From Engelhardtia mirabilis (GTDB lineage: Bacteria > Planctomycetota > UBA1135 > GCA-002686595), in NCBI RefSeq assembly GCF_007748095.1, contig NZ_CP036287.1, positions 2,294,001 through 2,358,000 on the forward strand: DNA of 64,000 nucleotides, read 5' to 3'. The position numbers were made by a program, and so were the translations under genes. Each line of letters opens with the position of its first letter. Within the stretch, counting starts at the first letter, position 1. The notes below the pieces were generated by a model. It saw only the letters and a list, made by a program, of their open reading frames with translations, searched no databases and had not been told where the DNA came from. This document shows, piece after piece, positions 9,476 through 18,213 of the stretch.

Positions 9476-11281
9476 ATGAGCAGCATCGTCAGCGAGAGCC
9501 CCGATCCGGGCCCCCGTACAAGCTCCAGCCCGGGCCCGCGTGGGCCCGCACGGCTGATCGACGAGGGCGCGAATTACTCCAAGGACTACTGGGACCTGGT
9601 CTTCGAGCAGCTCGCGCATCGCGGGATGTTCAAGTTCGGCATGTGGGTCCTCGCGGTCCTCTACGGACTCGCGATCTTCGCGCCGCTGATCGGCAACGAC
9701 CGGCCCTACAAGCTGGTGGCGATCGACTACGGCGGCTACGAGCGCGCGAACCGCGCCATCGGCGGCCTGGTCGGCGCCGCGGTCGATCGCATAGCGGCGG
9801 CGCAGACCGAGGCCGATCTGGAGCAGGCGGCGACGGCGAGCGAGCGCGAGCTCGAGGCGGTCTCGGTGCGAATCGAGACCATGCGGACCTACCTGCCCGC
9901 GCAGGAGCACCCTGCGCTCAACGATCTCGAGGCCGAGTTCCAATCGCTGGTAGCCAGCGCCAGGGAGGGCCGGGCTCCGCCGCAAGGGGAACTCGACAGC
10001 CTCGCGTCGGCCGCCCTGGCCGTCAGCGCCGAGTACGTCTCGACCGGCCCGAAGCCGACGGCCGAGAGCACCGGCAAGCGTCTGATCGCCCACCGCAGCT
10101 ACCCCCTGGCCGAGGGCCTCGGTTGGGGCTCGGTGGTCTTCATCGTGCTCTGGGTGATGCTGGTCACCTACCCGGGCTGGAGCAAGGTGTGGAACCGCGG
10201 CTGGCTGGGCGGCGACCGTGAGCGCATTCGCGACCACAGGCGCTACAAGCTGGCGCTCGTCATTGGCGTCCCCGCCCTGGCCGGGCTCCTGTGGGCCGCG
10301 TTGATCGGTGGTGGCGCTCCCGCCTTCGACCTGTCGCCCTACAAGCGCGCACTGACCGACGGGACGATGGTGGCCGTCGAGCCCCCGCTCCTGGCGCCGG
10401 TGCCGATCGGCTACTCCGAGACCCACAACGAAGAGAACTTCCGTCCGCCTACCTGGCTCGCCAGCTCGCGACTCGACTCCAACGGCCGGTACATGACCGG
10501 CCTGCGGGTCGCCAAGCCGGACCCGATCACCGGCTACCTGCCGCCGCCCACGCCGACCGAGGTGCGCTTCGGCGAGGCCTGGCCCAACGCGCCGCACCGC
10601 CACCTGGCGGGCACCGACGAGCTGGGGCGCGACTTCTTCGTACGCCTGTTGTGGGGCGGTCGCGTCAGCCTGGCCGTGGGCATCCTCTCCGCCTTCCTGC
10701 TGACGGTCATCGGCGTCGTGCTCGGCTCCCTGGCCGGCTACTTCGGCGGCTGGGTCGACGTCGTGATCATGCGCGTGATCGAGGTGCTGCAGTCGATCCC
10801 GGCCTTCTTCCTGATCCTGGCCTCCCTGGCCTTCATCGACCCCAACAAGGTCGGCATCCCGCCGATCATGATCGTGGTGGTGGTGATCGCCCTGGTGCGC
10901 TGGACCGGCACGGCGCGCCTGGTGCGCGGTGAGTTCCTGCGCCTGCGTGAGCAGGAGTTCGTGCTCGCCGCCCGGGCCCTGGGCTTCTCGAACCTGCGCA
11001 CGATCTTCCGCCACGTGCTGCCCAACGCCCTGAGCCCGGTGCTCGTGAGCGCCGCCTTCGCGGTGGCGTCGGGCATCCTGACCGAGTCGGCCGTCAGCTT
11101 CCTGGGCTTCGGCGTGCAGCACCCGGAGGCCTCCTGGGGCAGCCTGGTGAACGAGTCCAAGAGCCCCGAGTTCTGGTGGGTGCAGGTCTTCCCCGGGGTC
11201 CTGATCTTCGTCACGGTCACCTGCTACAACCTCGTCGGCGACGCCATCCGCGACGCCCTGGATCCGAAGATGAAGGTCTGA
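9476..11281 (+). CDS. oppC: Oligopeptide ABC transporter permease OppC2, enlarged
   Basis: Inner-membrane permease, 601 aa, about double the usual OppC. TM1 is at roughly residues 55-75. An inserted region of about 300 residues follows. It contains a coiled-coil-like Ala/Glu-rich part (about 95-165) and two additional hydrophobic helices (GSVVFIVLWVMLVTYPG and LALVIGVPALAGLLWAALI). The regular core begins at HLAGTDELGRDFFVRLLWG and has the EAA loop EFVLAARALGFSNLRTIF. The extra pair of helices means the insertion differs in topology from that of OppC1, so the two enlargements are not simple copies. It is followed 2 nt later by OppD2. Confidence 0.92.
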   Translation: MSSIVSESPDPGPRTSSSPGPRGPARLIDEGANYSKDYWDLVFEQLAHRGMFKFGMWVLAVLYGLAIFAPLIGNDRPYKLVAIDYGGYERANRAIGGLVGAAVDRIAAAQTEADLEQAATASERELEAVSVRIETMRTYLPAQEHPALNDLEAEFQSLVASAREGRAPPQGELDSLASAALAVSAEYVSTGPKPTAESTGKRLIAHRSYPLAEGLGWGSVVFIVLWVMLVTYPGWSKVWNRGWLGGDRERIRDHRRYKLALVIGVPALAGLLWAALIGGGAPAFDLSPYKRALTDGTMVAVEPPLLAPVPIGYSETHNEENFRPPTWLASSRLDSNGRYMTGLRVAKPDPITGYLPPPTPTEVRFGEAWPNAPHRHLAGTDELGRDFFVRLLWGGRVSLAVGILSAFLLTVIGVVLGSLAGYFGGWVDVVIMRVIEVLQSIPAFFLILASLAFIDPNKVGIPPIMIVVVVIALVRWTGTARLVRGEFLRLREQEFVLAARALGFSNLRTIFRHVLPNALSPVLVSAAFAVASGILTESAVSFLGFGVQHPEASWGSLVNESKSPEFWWVQVFPGVLIFVTVTCYNLVGDAIRDALDPKMKV

Positions 11282-11283
11282 CC

Positions 11284-12321
11284 TTGGCTTCCGAACAGAC
11301 GACGGCCGCCGGACACGGAAGCGCTTCGGGTGAGAAGCGCGTTCTGCTCGACGTTCAGGGCCTGCAGACCTACTTCTTCTCCGACGAGGGCACCGCGCGT
11401 GCCGTCGACGGGGTCAGCTACCAGATCTTGGAGGGCGAGACCCTCGGTGTGGTGGGCGAGTCCGGCTGCGGCAAGAGCGTCACCTCGCTCTCGATCATGC
11501 GGCTGATCCCCGACCCCCCCGGCAAGATCGTGGGCGGCCACATCAAGTTCGAGGGCCAGGACCTGGTCAAGCTGTCCGAGGAGAAGATGCGCCGCATCCG
11601 CGGCGACGACATCGCCATGATCTTCCAGGAGCCGATGATGGCCCTGAACCCGGTCTACACGGTCGGGAACCAGATCATGGAGACGGTGATGCTGCACCGC
11701 GGCATCGACAAGCACGCTGCGCGGGCCCACGCCATCGACATGCTCGAGAAGGTCGGCATCCCCAGCCCCGAGCTGCGGGTCGACGCCTACCCCCACGAGA
11801 TGTCGGGCGGCATGAAGCAGCGGGTCATGATCGCCATGGCCATGAGCTGCGATCCGAAGCTCCTGATCGCCGACGAGCCGACCACGGCCCTGGACGTCAC
11901 GATCCAGGCCCAGATCCTCGACCTGATCCGCAAGCTGCAGGACGAGACGGGTATGAGCGTGCTGCTGATCACCCACGACCTGGGGGTCGTCGCCGAGACG
12001 GCGCACCACGTGGCCGTGATGTACGCCGGCAAGGTGGTCGAGTACGCGCGCGTCGAGGAGCTGTTCGGTCGGCCGCGGCACCCCTACACCATCGGGCTGT
12101 TTCGCTCCCTGCCGGACCTCGCCCCGCCGGGGCAGCGGCTGAGCACGATCCCCGGCATCGTCCCGGCGGCTACGCGCTTCCCCGAAGGCTGCCGCTTCCG
12201 GACCCGCTGCACCATCGCCACCGACCTCTGCGCGTCGGTCGAGCCGCCCCTGCTGCCGCTCGACAGCGACGGCGGTCACACCGTCGCCTGCCACCACCTC
12301 GAGGAGGCCGAGAAGCTGTGA
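11284..12321 (+). CDS. oppD: Oligopeptide ABC transporter ATP-binding protein OppD2
   Basis: Cytoplasmic ATPase of 345 aa. I choose the TTG at 11284, 2 nt after the OppC2 stop, because it yields a normal-length N-terminus; the frame is open further upstream but would overlap OppC2 by about 100 nt. Visible motifs are Walker A GESGCGKS, Q-loop MIFQEPMMALNP, signature MSGGMKQR, Walker B LLIADEPTTALD and H-loop LLITHDLGV. The C-terminal oligopeptide-transporter extension has the cysteine pattern CRFRTRC...C...C, which in related transporters holds an Fe-S cluster. It pairs with OppF2, whose start codon overlaps its stop. Confidence 0.95.
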   Translation: MASEQTTAAGHGSASGEKRVLLDVQGLQTYFFSDEGTARAVDGVSYQILEGETLGVVGESGCGKSVTSLSIMRLIPDPPGKIVGGHIKFEGQDLVKLSEEKMRRIRGDDIAMIFQEPMMALNPVYTVGNQIMETVMLHRGIDKHAARAHAIDMLEKVGIPSPELRVDAYPHEMSGGMKQRVMIAMAMSCDPKLLIADEPTTALDVTIQAQILDLIRKLQDETGMSVLLITHDLGVVAETAHHVAVMYAGKVVEYARVEELFGRPRHPYTIGLFRSLPDLAPPGQRLSTIPGIVPAATRFPEGCRFRTRCTIATDLCASVEPPLLPLDSDGGHTVACHHLEEAEKL

Positions 12322-13319
12322 GCGCCACCACCAAGACCGCCCCGCTGATCGAGGTCCGGGGTCTGAAGAAGTACTTCCCGATCAGGCGCGGTGTGTTGCA
12401 GCACCACGTGGGCGACGTGAAGGCCGTCGACGGGGTCGACTTCGACATCCACCGCGAAGAGACCCTGAGCCTGGTGGGGGAGTCCGGCTGCGGCAAGACC
12501 ACCGCCGGGCGGACCCTGCTGCGGCTGCTCGACCCGACGGGCGGATCGGCCCTGTTCCGGCCCGAGCCGAACGAGCGCCCGATCGACCTGTTCGAGCTCA
12601 GCAACCGGGCCATGCGCGTCCAGCGCAGGAACCTGCAGATCATCTTCCAGGATCCCTTCGCCTCCCTGAACCCGCGCCTCACCATCGGCAACGCCATCGG
12701 TGAAGCCCTGGACGTTCACGGGGTCGCTTCGGGGCACGAGCGCGAGCGCCAGGTCGCGGAGCTGCTCGAGCACGTGGGCCTGCGCCCGACCGTGGCGAAC
12801 CGGTACCCGCACGAGTTCTCTGGCGGCCAGCGTCAGCGCATCGGCATCGCTCGGGCCCTGGCCCTGCGGCCGAAGTTCATCGTCTGCGACGAGGCGGTCA
12901 GCGCCCTCGACGTCTCGATCCAGGCTCAGGTGATCAACATCCTGAAGGACCTGCAGGCCGAGTTCGGTCTCTCCTACCTGTTCATCGCCCACGACCTCTC
13001 GGTGGTGAAGTACATCTCCGACCGCATCGCCGTGATGTACCTCGGTCGCATCGTCGAGATCGGCGACACCAAGGAGATCTTCGAGTCGCCCGCGCACCCG
13101 TACACGAAGGCGCTGCTGTCGTCGGTGCCCGTTCCGGACCCGACGGCCAAGCGCGAGCGCATCTTCCTCAAGGGCGACGTGCCCTCGCCGGCCAACCCGC
13201 CCAAGGGCTGCCACTTCCACACGCGTTGCCCGGTTGCCGAGGCGCGCTGCCGCGAAACCTACCCGTCCCAGGTGGCGGTTTCGACGACCCACACGGCGGC
13301 CTGTCATCTGCTGACCTGA
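12318..13319 (+). CDS. oppF: Oligopeptide ABC transporter ATP-binding protein OppF2
   Basis: Second ATPase of importer 2, 333 aa. The GTG start overlaps the OppD2 stop in a GTGA, a classic translational coupling. Motifs are Walker A GESGCGKT, Q-loop IIFQDPFASLNPRLT, signature FSGGQRQR, Walker B FIVCDEAVSALD and H-loop LFIAHDLSV. The C-terminal extension again carries cysteines (CHFHTRC, ARCRE, AACH). The last codons and the stop lie inside the left arm of a perfect palindrome, so the transcript should end in a very strong hairpin. Confidence 0.95.
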   Translation: MSATTKTAPLIEVRGLKKYFPIRRGVLQHHVGDVKAVDGVDFDIHREETLSLVGESGCGKTTAGRTLLRLLDPTGGSALFRPEPNERPIDLFELSNRAMRVQRRNLQIIFQDPFASLNPRLTIGNAIGEALDVHGVASGHERERQVAELLEHVGLRPTVANRYPHEFSGGQRQRIGIARALALRPKFIVCDEAVSALDVSIQAQVINILKDLQAEFGLSYLFIAHDLSVVKYISDRIAVMYLGRIVEIGDTKEIFESPAHPYTKALLSSVPVPDPTAKRERIFLKGDVPSPANPPKGCHFHTRCPVAEARCRETYPSQVAVSTTHTAACHLLT

Positions 13320-13443
13320 GGCGTTCGTACGGTGCCAGGCACGAAACCGCCGCCTGAGCGCCACTCAGATCACCGCCGAAAGCGGTGATCTGAGTGGCGC
13401 TCAGGCGGCGGTTTCGTGCCTGGCACCGTACGAACGCCTCAGG
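13315..13443. repeat. Perfect 62-bp inverted repeat with a 5-nt loop
   Basis: Left arm 13315-13376 and right arm 13382-13443 are exact reverse complements, separated by CGAAA. The left arm begins within the last codons of oppF2 and the repeat ends about 100 nt before the convergent HAD gene stop. It contains GGTGCCAGGCAC, itself nearly palindromic and, from memory, reminiscent of REP-type elements mobilised by TnpA-REP transposases; no such transposase is in the window. Because of the symmetry both strands encode the same spurious peptide start. It can act as a bidirectional terminator, whatever its origin. Confidence 0.95.
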
Positions 13444-13540
13444 CCACGCGCGTGCCGCGTCGCGTTCACGTCGTGCGTTGGCGGGCGCTCAGTCGTTACC
13501 CGATCGAGCTCATCCAGCGAGGAGCGCGACCGCGGGCGGC

Positions 13541-14272
13541 TCAGAGCGGGACGGCGTACTCGTCCCGCAGTATCTGGCGGAGCTGCTCGAAGTCCGAGAC
13601 CACGTGGTCGGGTTCGATCCCGGTGCCCTCGAGTCGGTGCTTCGCGGCGCGCTCGGACCAGACCGTGACCATTCCCAAGGACTTGGGCGGAGCGATGTCG
13701 TGCTGCGGGCTGTCGCCCACGTACATCACGCGCTTCGGCGGCAAGCCCATCTGGCGCAGCGCGGCGAGGTAGAGCTTGGGATTGGGCTTGGCGATCCCGA
13801 TCTGGTCGGAGATGAAGATCGCGTCGGCATCGAGGTGGGGGACCAGGCCCAGTCGGACCAGCTTCTCCGCCTGCTTCGTCGTCCAGCCGTGGGTAACAAT
13901 CCCCCGGCGCAATCCGGCGCGCTCGATCCCCTCCAGCAGGGGGAGCACGTCGTCGAAGGGCTTCAGCTCGCGGTACTTGGTGTCGTGGTAGGCCACGATC
14001 CCCGCGGCCACGATGATCGCCGGGTTGCGTCCGCCGAGCCCCTCGGGCTTGACCCGCTTGAGGAGTTGGTCGAAGTGGCGGTCGTAGTTCGATGAGAACT
14101 CGCCGATGATCTCGCCGAGCTCTTCCAGCACTTGGTCGGGGTCGGCATCGAGTCCCGCCGCGACCATGGCCTCGACGGACGCACGGCGCGCCCGTTGGGC
14201 GAACTCCGTGGTCGAGAAGAGGGTGTCGTCGATGTCGAACAGGACGGCGTCCAGTCGGGCCATGGGCAGCAT
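13541..14272 (-). CDS. HAD-superfamily phosphatase
   Basis: Cytoplasmic HAD hydrolase of about 243 aa. The four family motifs are visible: motif I DIDDTL (nucleophile and acid/base Asp pair), motif II in VTHGWTTK (Thr), motif III Lys in IAKPNPKLY, and motif IV MYVGDSPQHDI. The cap is the helical C1 type inserted after motif I. The protein resembles the TIGR02253-like group of small phosphatases, but the substrate cannot be told. Starts at 14263 or 14359 are also possible; 14272 gives only three residues before MARLDAV. It lies downstream of secretin 1 on the same strand but a strong hairpin separates them. Confidence 0.88.
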   Translation of the reverse strand: MLPMARLDAVLFDIDDTLFSTTEFAQRARRASVEAMVAAGLDADPDQVLEELGEIIGEFSSNYDRHFDQLLKRVKPEGLGGRNPAIIVAAGIVAYHDTKYRELKPFDDVLPLLEGIERAGLRRGIVTHGWTTKQAEKLVRLGLVPHLDADAIFISDQIGIAKPNPKLYLAALRQMGLPPKRVMYVGDSPQHDIAPPKSLGMVTVWSERAAKHRLEGTGIEPDHVVSDFEQLRQILRDEYAVPL

Positions 14273-14381
14273 GGTCCCAGGCGGACCCTTGGATTGCCAT
14301 CGGCAAGGATCGATCCGATGCAGCTCTGACACAGGGCGACCGATCCTGCCTCGGGCCACCGTCTATGCGCCTCGCCGAACG

Positions 14382-14423
14382 CGAGCGGGGCCCGCTCCTC
14401 GTCTGAGGAGCGGGCCCCGCTCG
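14382..14423 (-). terminator. Hairpin downstream of secretin 1
   Basis: A 19-bp perfect stem (14382-14400 with 14405-14423) and a 4-nt GTCT loop, GC-rich, starts 26 nt after the secretin stop on the minus strand. No T-tract follows, as for most hairpins in this window. Confidence 0.75.
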
Positions 14424-14448
14424 GGTCGATGTCAGGAAGGGGAGCGGA

Positions 14449-17124
14449 TCAACGCCGCTCGAGTCGGGCGATCTCTTCCTGGACGTCCGTGATCCAGGCC
14501 TTGAGCAGGATCATCAGGCTTTCTTTCTCGTCGCTGTAGCCCTCTTCCTTGAAGAAGAAGCCGACGATCGGGATCTTCGCCAGCCACGGCACTTCGGCGC
14601 GACGCTCGATGTTCCGCACGCGGCTGAGACCGCCGAGCAGGATCGAGCCGCCGTCCGGAATGACCGCCGTCGTGGCGATGTGCTGGACCTCGAGCTCGGG
14701 CAGCTCGAATTCCACCGGCTGACCGACGGTACCACCCAGGTTGGTGGAGAAGGTGGTCAGGCTGACGACCTCGGCAACCGTGGGGCGGATCTCCATCCGG
14801 ATGTACTTGCGGTCCTGGGTGATGGTCGGGCGAACCTCGAGCACGACGCCCTCGATCAGCACGTTGATCACCGGGTCGGCGATGGCCTGGGCCGTCGCGA
14901 CCTCCACGTCGAAGTCTTGGATGTAGGCGCGCTGGTTGATGACCGAGACGTAGGAGCGCTGGGTGTTGAACACGCTCAGGGTCTGGTCGTTGACCACCTC
15001 GACCTGCTCGTCCTTCTCGATCATCCGAAGGATGAAGGAGAGTTGGGCGTCGTCGAGCACGGTCCACTGGGTGGTCATCCCGCCGACGGTGGACAGGGCC
15101 TTGCCGAGGGAGGTGCCGAAGATGTTCGACGTGCTGCCCTTGAAGTCGCCGTCGCCACCGTCGTCGTAGAAGAAGCCTGCGCTGGGCGGACCCGCGGCGT
15201 TGGAAACGTTGACGCCCCCGCCACCGTTGTCGAAGCCGGCGTTGGCGTTGTCGTCGAGACCGTTGGTGACGTCGTCCAGGTCGGTGAAGGGATCACCGGG
15301 GTTGTCCAGACCGCGCCACTCGACGCCGATCTCCTGGATGAAGTTGTCGGCTACCGTCAGGAACTTCGACTCGATGGTCACCAGCGACGAGTTGAACTTT
15401 CGCAGGTCGTCGAGGAACTGGCGAACTTCGGCCTGGACCTCGTTGGTGTGGACCGCGACGAGGTAGCCGGTGTCGAGCACCTGCAGGCTGACGCCGTCGT
15501 TGTCCCAAGTACCGATGGCGACGTTCTCGCGCACCAGGCCCTCGAGGGTGTCGGGCTCCATCAGGGTCTGACCCTCGGTGAGGCCACCGAAGGGACCGCC
15601 ACCGTCGTCGTCCTCGATGTCTTCGAACAGGCGCAGGCGCTCGAGACGGGGGCTGAGGAAGTTGGTCAGCGCGAACAGGATGTCCTGGACGTCGTGGACC
15701 TGCGGGACGTGGTCGCCTTGGGCCTTCTCGATCGTCGTGACCAGGACCGCCTCGTGGCGCACGGTCCAGGTCACCTGCTCGCCGGCGAGGTCGGTGATCA
15801 GGTTCAAGACCTTGTCGACCGACATGGGGTTCTCGAGGCGCAGGTCGAAGATCACGCCCTCGTCGTAGGCCGCCTCTTCCGCGGCGGCGTCGACCACCAG
15901 GGCCAGGCCCGTGATAGCGCGCAGGTTGCTGATGACCGCGCTCAGGCTCTCTTCGTCCTGAACCACCAGGCCAGGGATGGAGCGCTGTGCGAGGTTGGCG
16001 CGCAGGGCCACGTCGGCGGCCGACGTCTGGCTGCCACCACTCAGGGTCGCCTGACCCCGGGTCTCGCTGATCTTGGCCCAGAACTCCGCGTCGGGCAGGC
16101 CGATGATCTCGGTATCCGCAATCCGCAGGGCGCGGATCTCCTGCTCCCAACGCTGGAACTGCTCGCGCTTGCGTTCGATGTAGCTCTCGCGAACTTCCTT
16201 GCGTCCTGCCTGGAAGGCCGCATCGCGAAGCTCGATCGCGCGGTCGTTGCGCGGATCCTCCTGCAGCACGCGGTCGGCGAGCTCGATCGAGGTATCGTAG
16301 GCGCCGGCATCGAAGGCTCCGATGGCCTGCTCGAGGACGGCGTTGACACGGTTGGCGCGGCGGGCGTCCTCGGCCTCACGCTCTTGGCGCAGCAGTGCAG
16401 CGGTCTGCTCCTCAGCCTTGGCGCGTGCGGACTCGGCGGCGTCCGTGCGTGCGGTGCGAGCCTGGGCCAGGAGCGACTCGGCCCGCTCGGCGATGCCGTC
16501 GTCGGCCATCTCGACCGGCGCGAAACGCGCGTGCTCTCGGGCGAGGACGAACTCGTTGATGGCGGCGTCGTAGTTGCCGCGGGCGAGTTCTCGCTGACCG
16601 TTCTCGAGGGCCGTCTCGGCCTTGGCGCGTAGCTCCTGTTGCTTCAGGTTCCAGCGCGTCTCGAGGTCGTCGGTCGCTGCCGAAGCCACGCCCTGGGTGT
16701 CTCCGAGAAGTTGCTTGACCTCCAGGAGTTCCTCTCGGATCTCCTGGTTGTCGGGCGTCAGCAGCAGCGCGCTCTCGAGGGCCTCGGCTGCTTCGTCGAA
16801 ACGCAGGCGCGAGCGCTTGTCTCGAGCGGTGAGCAGGAGTTCCTCGGCGATGATGGCTCGCTTCTGATCGCGTAGTGCAATCTGGCCGATCTCCTTGTCG
16901 AGGTAGCCATCTTGCGACATGCCGCCGCTACCGGCCGAAGCATCGGTCGCGCCGGCGTCCGCAGTTTCAGCACCCTCCGCCGGCCCGTTCGAGTCGGTGG
17001 CTTCGATGTCGGTGCCGTCGCTGTTCGTGCTGCCGCCGTCGGGCGTACCGACAGCGTTGCAGGAGGCGAGGGTCAATGCGCTCAGGGACAGCGCGAAGGC
17101 GACTTTCCTCATCGGTTCTCGCAT
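14449..17124 (-). CDS. Lipoprotein secretin with an N-terminal coiled-coil/TPR region (secretin 1)
   Basis: Outer-membrane secretin-family protein, about 891 aa from ATG 17124 (17112 is an alternative). The signal peptide ends in lipobox LASC. Residues about 70-330 are helical, with TPR-like and Ala/Glu/Arg-rich segments. Secretin N-domain-like repeats follow (FDLRLENPMSVDKVLNLIT; SLVTIESKFLTVADNFIQE). The C-terminal barrel domain has IGVEWRG, VIPDGGSILLGGL and AEVPWLAKIPIVGFFF, the standard secretin end signatures. The open frame continues upstream for 121 codons but those are Pro/Ser-rich and lack signal character. It is the last gene of the ExbB/ExbD cluster and a paralogue of secretin 2. 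No GspE-type ATPase, GspF or pseudopilin is encoded nearby. Confidence 0.9.
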   Translation of the reverse strand: MREPMRKVAFALSLSALTLASCNAVGTPDGGSTNSDGTDIEATDSNGPAEGAETADAGATDASAGSGGMSQDGYLDKEIGQIALRDQKRAIIAEELLLTARDKRSRLRFDEAAEALESALLLTPDNQEIREELLEVKQLLGDTQGVASAATDDLETRWNLKQQELRAKAETALENGQRELARGNYDAAINEFVLAREHARFAPVEMADDGIAERAESLLAQARTARTDAAESARAKAEEQTAALLRQEREAEDARRANRVNAVLEQAIGAFDAGAYDTSIELADRVLQEDPRNDRAIELRDAAFQAGRKEVRESYIERKREQFQRWEQEIRALRIADTEIIGLPDAEFWAKISETRGQATLSGGSQTSAADVALRANLAQRSIPGLVVQDEESLSAVISNLRAITGLALVVDAAAEEAAYDEGVIFDLRLENPMSVDKVLNLITDLAGEQVTWTVRHEAVLVTTIEKAQGDHVPQVHDVQDILFALTNFLSPRLERLRLFEDIEDDDGGGPFGGLTEGQTLMEPDTLEGLVRENVAIGTWDNDGVSLQVLDTGYLVAVHTNEVQAEVRQFLDDLRKFNSSLVTIESKFLTVADNFIQEIGVEWRGLDNPGDPFTDLDDVTNGLDDNANAGFDNGGGGVNVSNAAGPPSAGFFYDDGGDGDFKGSTSNIFGTSLGKALSTVGGMTTQWTVLDDAQLSFILRMIEKDEQVEVVNDQTLSVFNTQRSYVSVINQRAYIQDFDVEVATAQAIADPVINVLIEGVVLEVRPTITQDRKYIRMEIRPTVAEVVSLTTFSTNLGGTVGQPVEFELPELEVQHIATTAVIPDGGSILLGGLSRVRNIERRAEVPWLAKIPIVGFFFKEEGYSDEKESLMILLKAWITDVQEEIARLERR

Positions 17125-18213
17125 GGGGCTTCTGGGTCCGGTCTGGCTCGTCGTTCGCGGCGGTGAGGTGGGGACGTCACCGCGGTCCGCGATTGGGGGG
17201 ACCGACTCGGGCCTTGGGGCACTCGGGGATGGGGTTCTGACGGGTGGCGATGGTCGCCTCGCAGAGCTGGACGATCGGTCCTGCTCTGCGTGTGGTCTGG
17301 CCGTTGGTGGTCCGGCCCTGCGGATGGTCTGACTCGGCGAGTCGTCTGGCTCTGCAGGAGGAGTCGATTCGGCCGACGCGGCCGGACCTCCTCGCGCCCC
17401 AGCGGGGCTGCTACGACTCGGATTCGTGCTCACGAATCCGGCGCCGCAGATCGGTGCCGTAGAGCGATCGATCGGGTCGCACACCATGCCACGACGCGCG
17501 CGTCGCGGCGGAGTGTTGCCACCCGTCCGAAGTGATGCGGACGATAGCAGTTGACGGTTGTCGTGACTAGCGTCGAGCCGCGAAATAAGGGCCGTCGTGT
17601 CAAGGGGTTAGAGCGATTGAGCGGGCCCGGCCTCGACTCTCGACGCGGACCTTGGAGCTACCCCTCCCCGACCCCTGGGTTTCGTTCCCAAGACACTTGT
17701 CAGGGGTCTTTCGAGTCGACCCTCGAGCTCCGGTCAGGGACGGGGCGGGAAACGGAGGCCCGCCCGAGCGCGGGACGCCACGGGCGACCGAAGAATTCGA
17801 GTCCCGACGGCGCGGGTGCGCGGCCCCGATCAGGGGGACACCGCTCCCGGTAGGTGGGCCGGGTCGGAACCACGACTCGGAAGACCAGCCTCGAGCAGTG
17901 AGCCGGAGCGGAGAGTCGGAGCAGAGGCCCAGTGCTGCGGGCGCGCTGATCGGCCGGGCCCCAGCCGAAGCCCGCCGGGGAGCCAGGAGGCCGAGACCGA
18001 CCACAGCAGACGCGGATTTCGCATCCAAGGTGCAACCCACTCCGCGCCCGTTCGTCTCCCCGGGTGGTTGGGGGCGGAGGTGGGTCGGGCCCCCCGCCAG
18101 GTCCCCGGGGGAGTCGCAAGGTCGTTGTGCCTGGGTTGGTCGTCGTGCCTGGGTTGGTCGTCGTGTCTGGGTTGTCGGCTCTCCCGGAGCACGCGAGGCG
18201 TCGGGGTCCGACC
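17125..18213. other. 1.1-kb stretch without a recognisable gene, with an 18-bp tandem repeat
   Basis: Open frames occur on both strands here, but none shows family motifs or a convincing start, and they are Pro/Arg-rich as expected from random GC-rich DNA. The stretch must hold the secretin 1 promoter or leader on the minus strand. A TTGACA hexamer reads on the minus strand at 17603-17598 without a matching -10. At 18121-18174 an 18-bp unit GTCGTCGTGCCTGGGTTG is repeated three times with one change each in copies 1 and 3. It lies 40 nt beyond the ExbD-c stop. Confidence 0.6.

Noticed and set aside
13364..13410. Two opposite frames both starting MALRRRFRAWHRTNAS
   Set aside because: They are the two strands of the perfect palindrome, not a gene family.
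17598..17603. Minus-strand TTGACA as promoter of secretin 1
   Set aside because: No -10 element lies at 16-18 nt, and it is about 480 nt upstream of the start codon.
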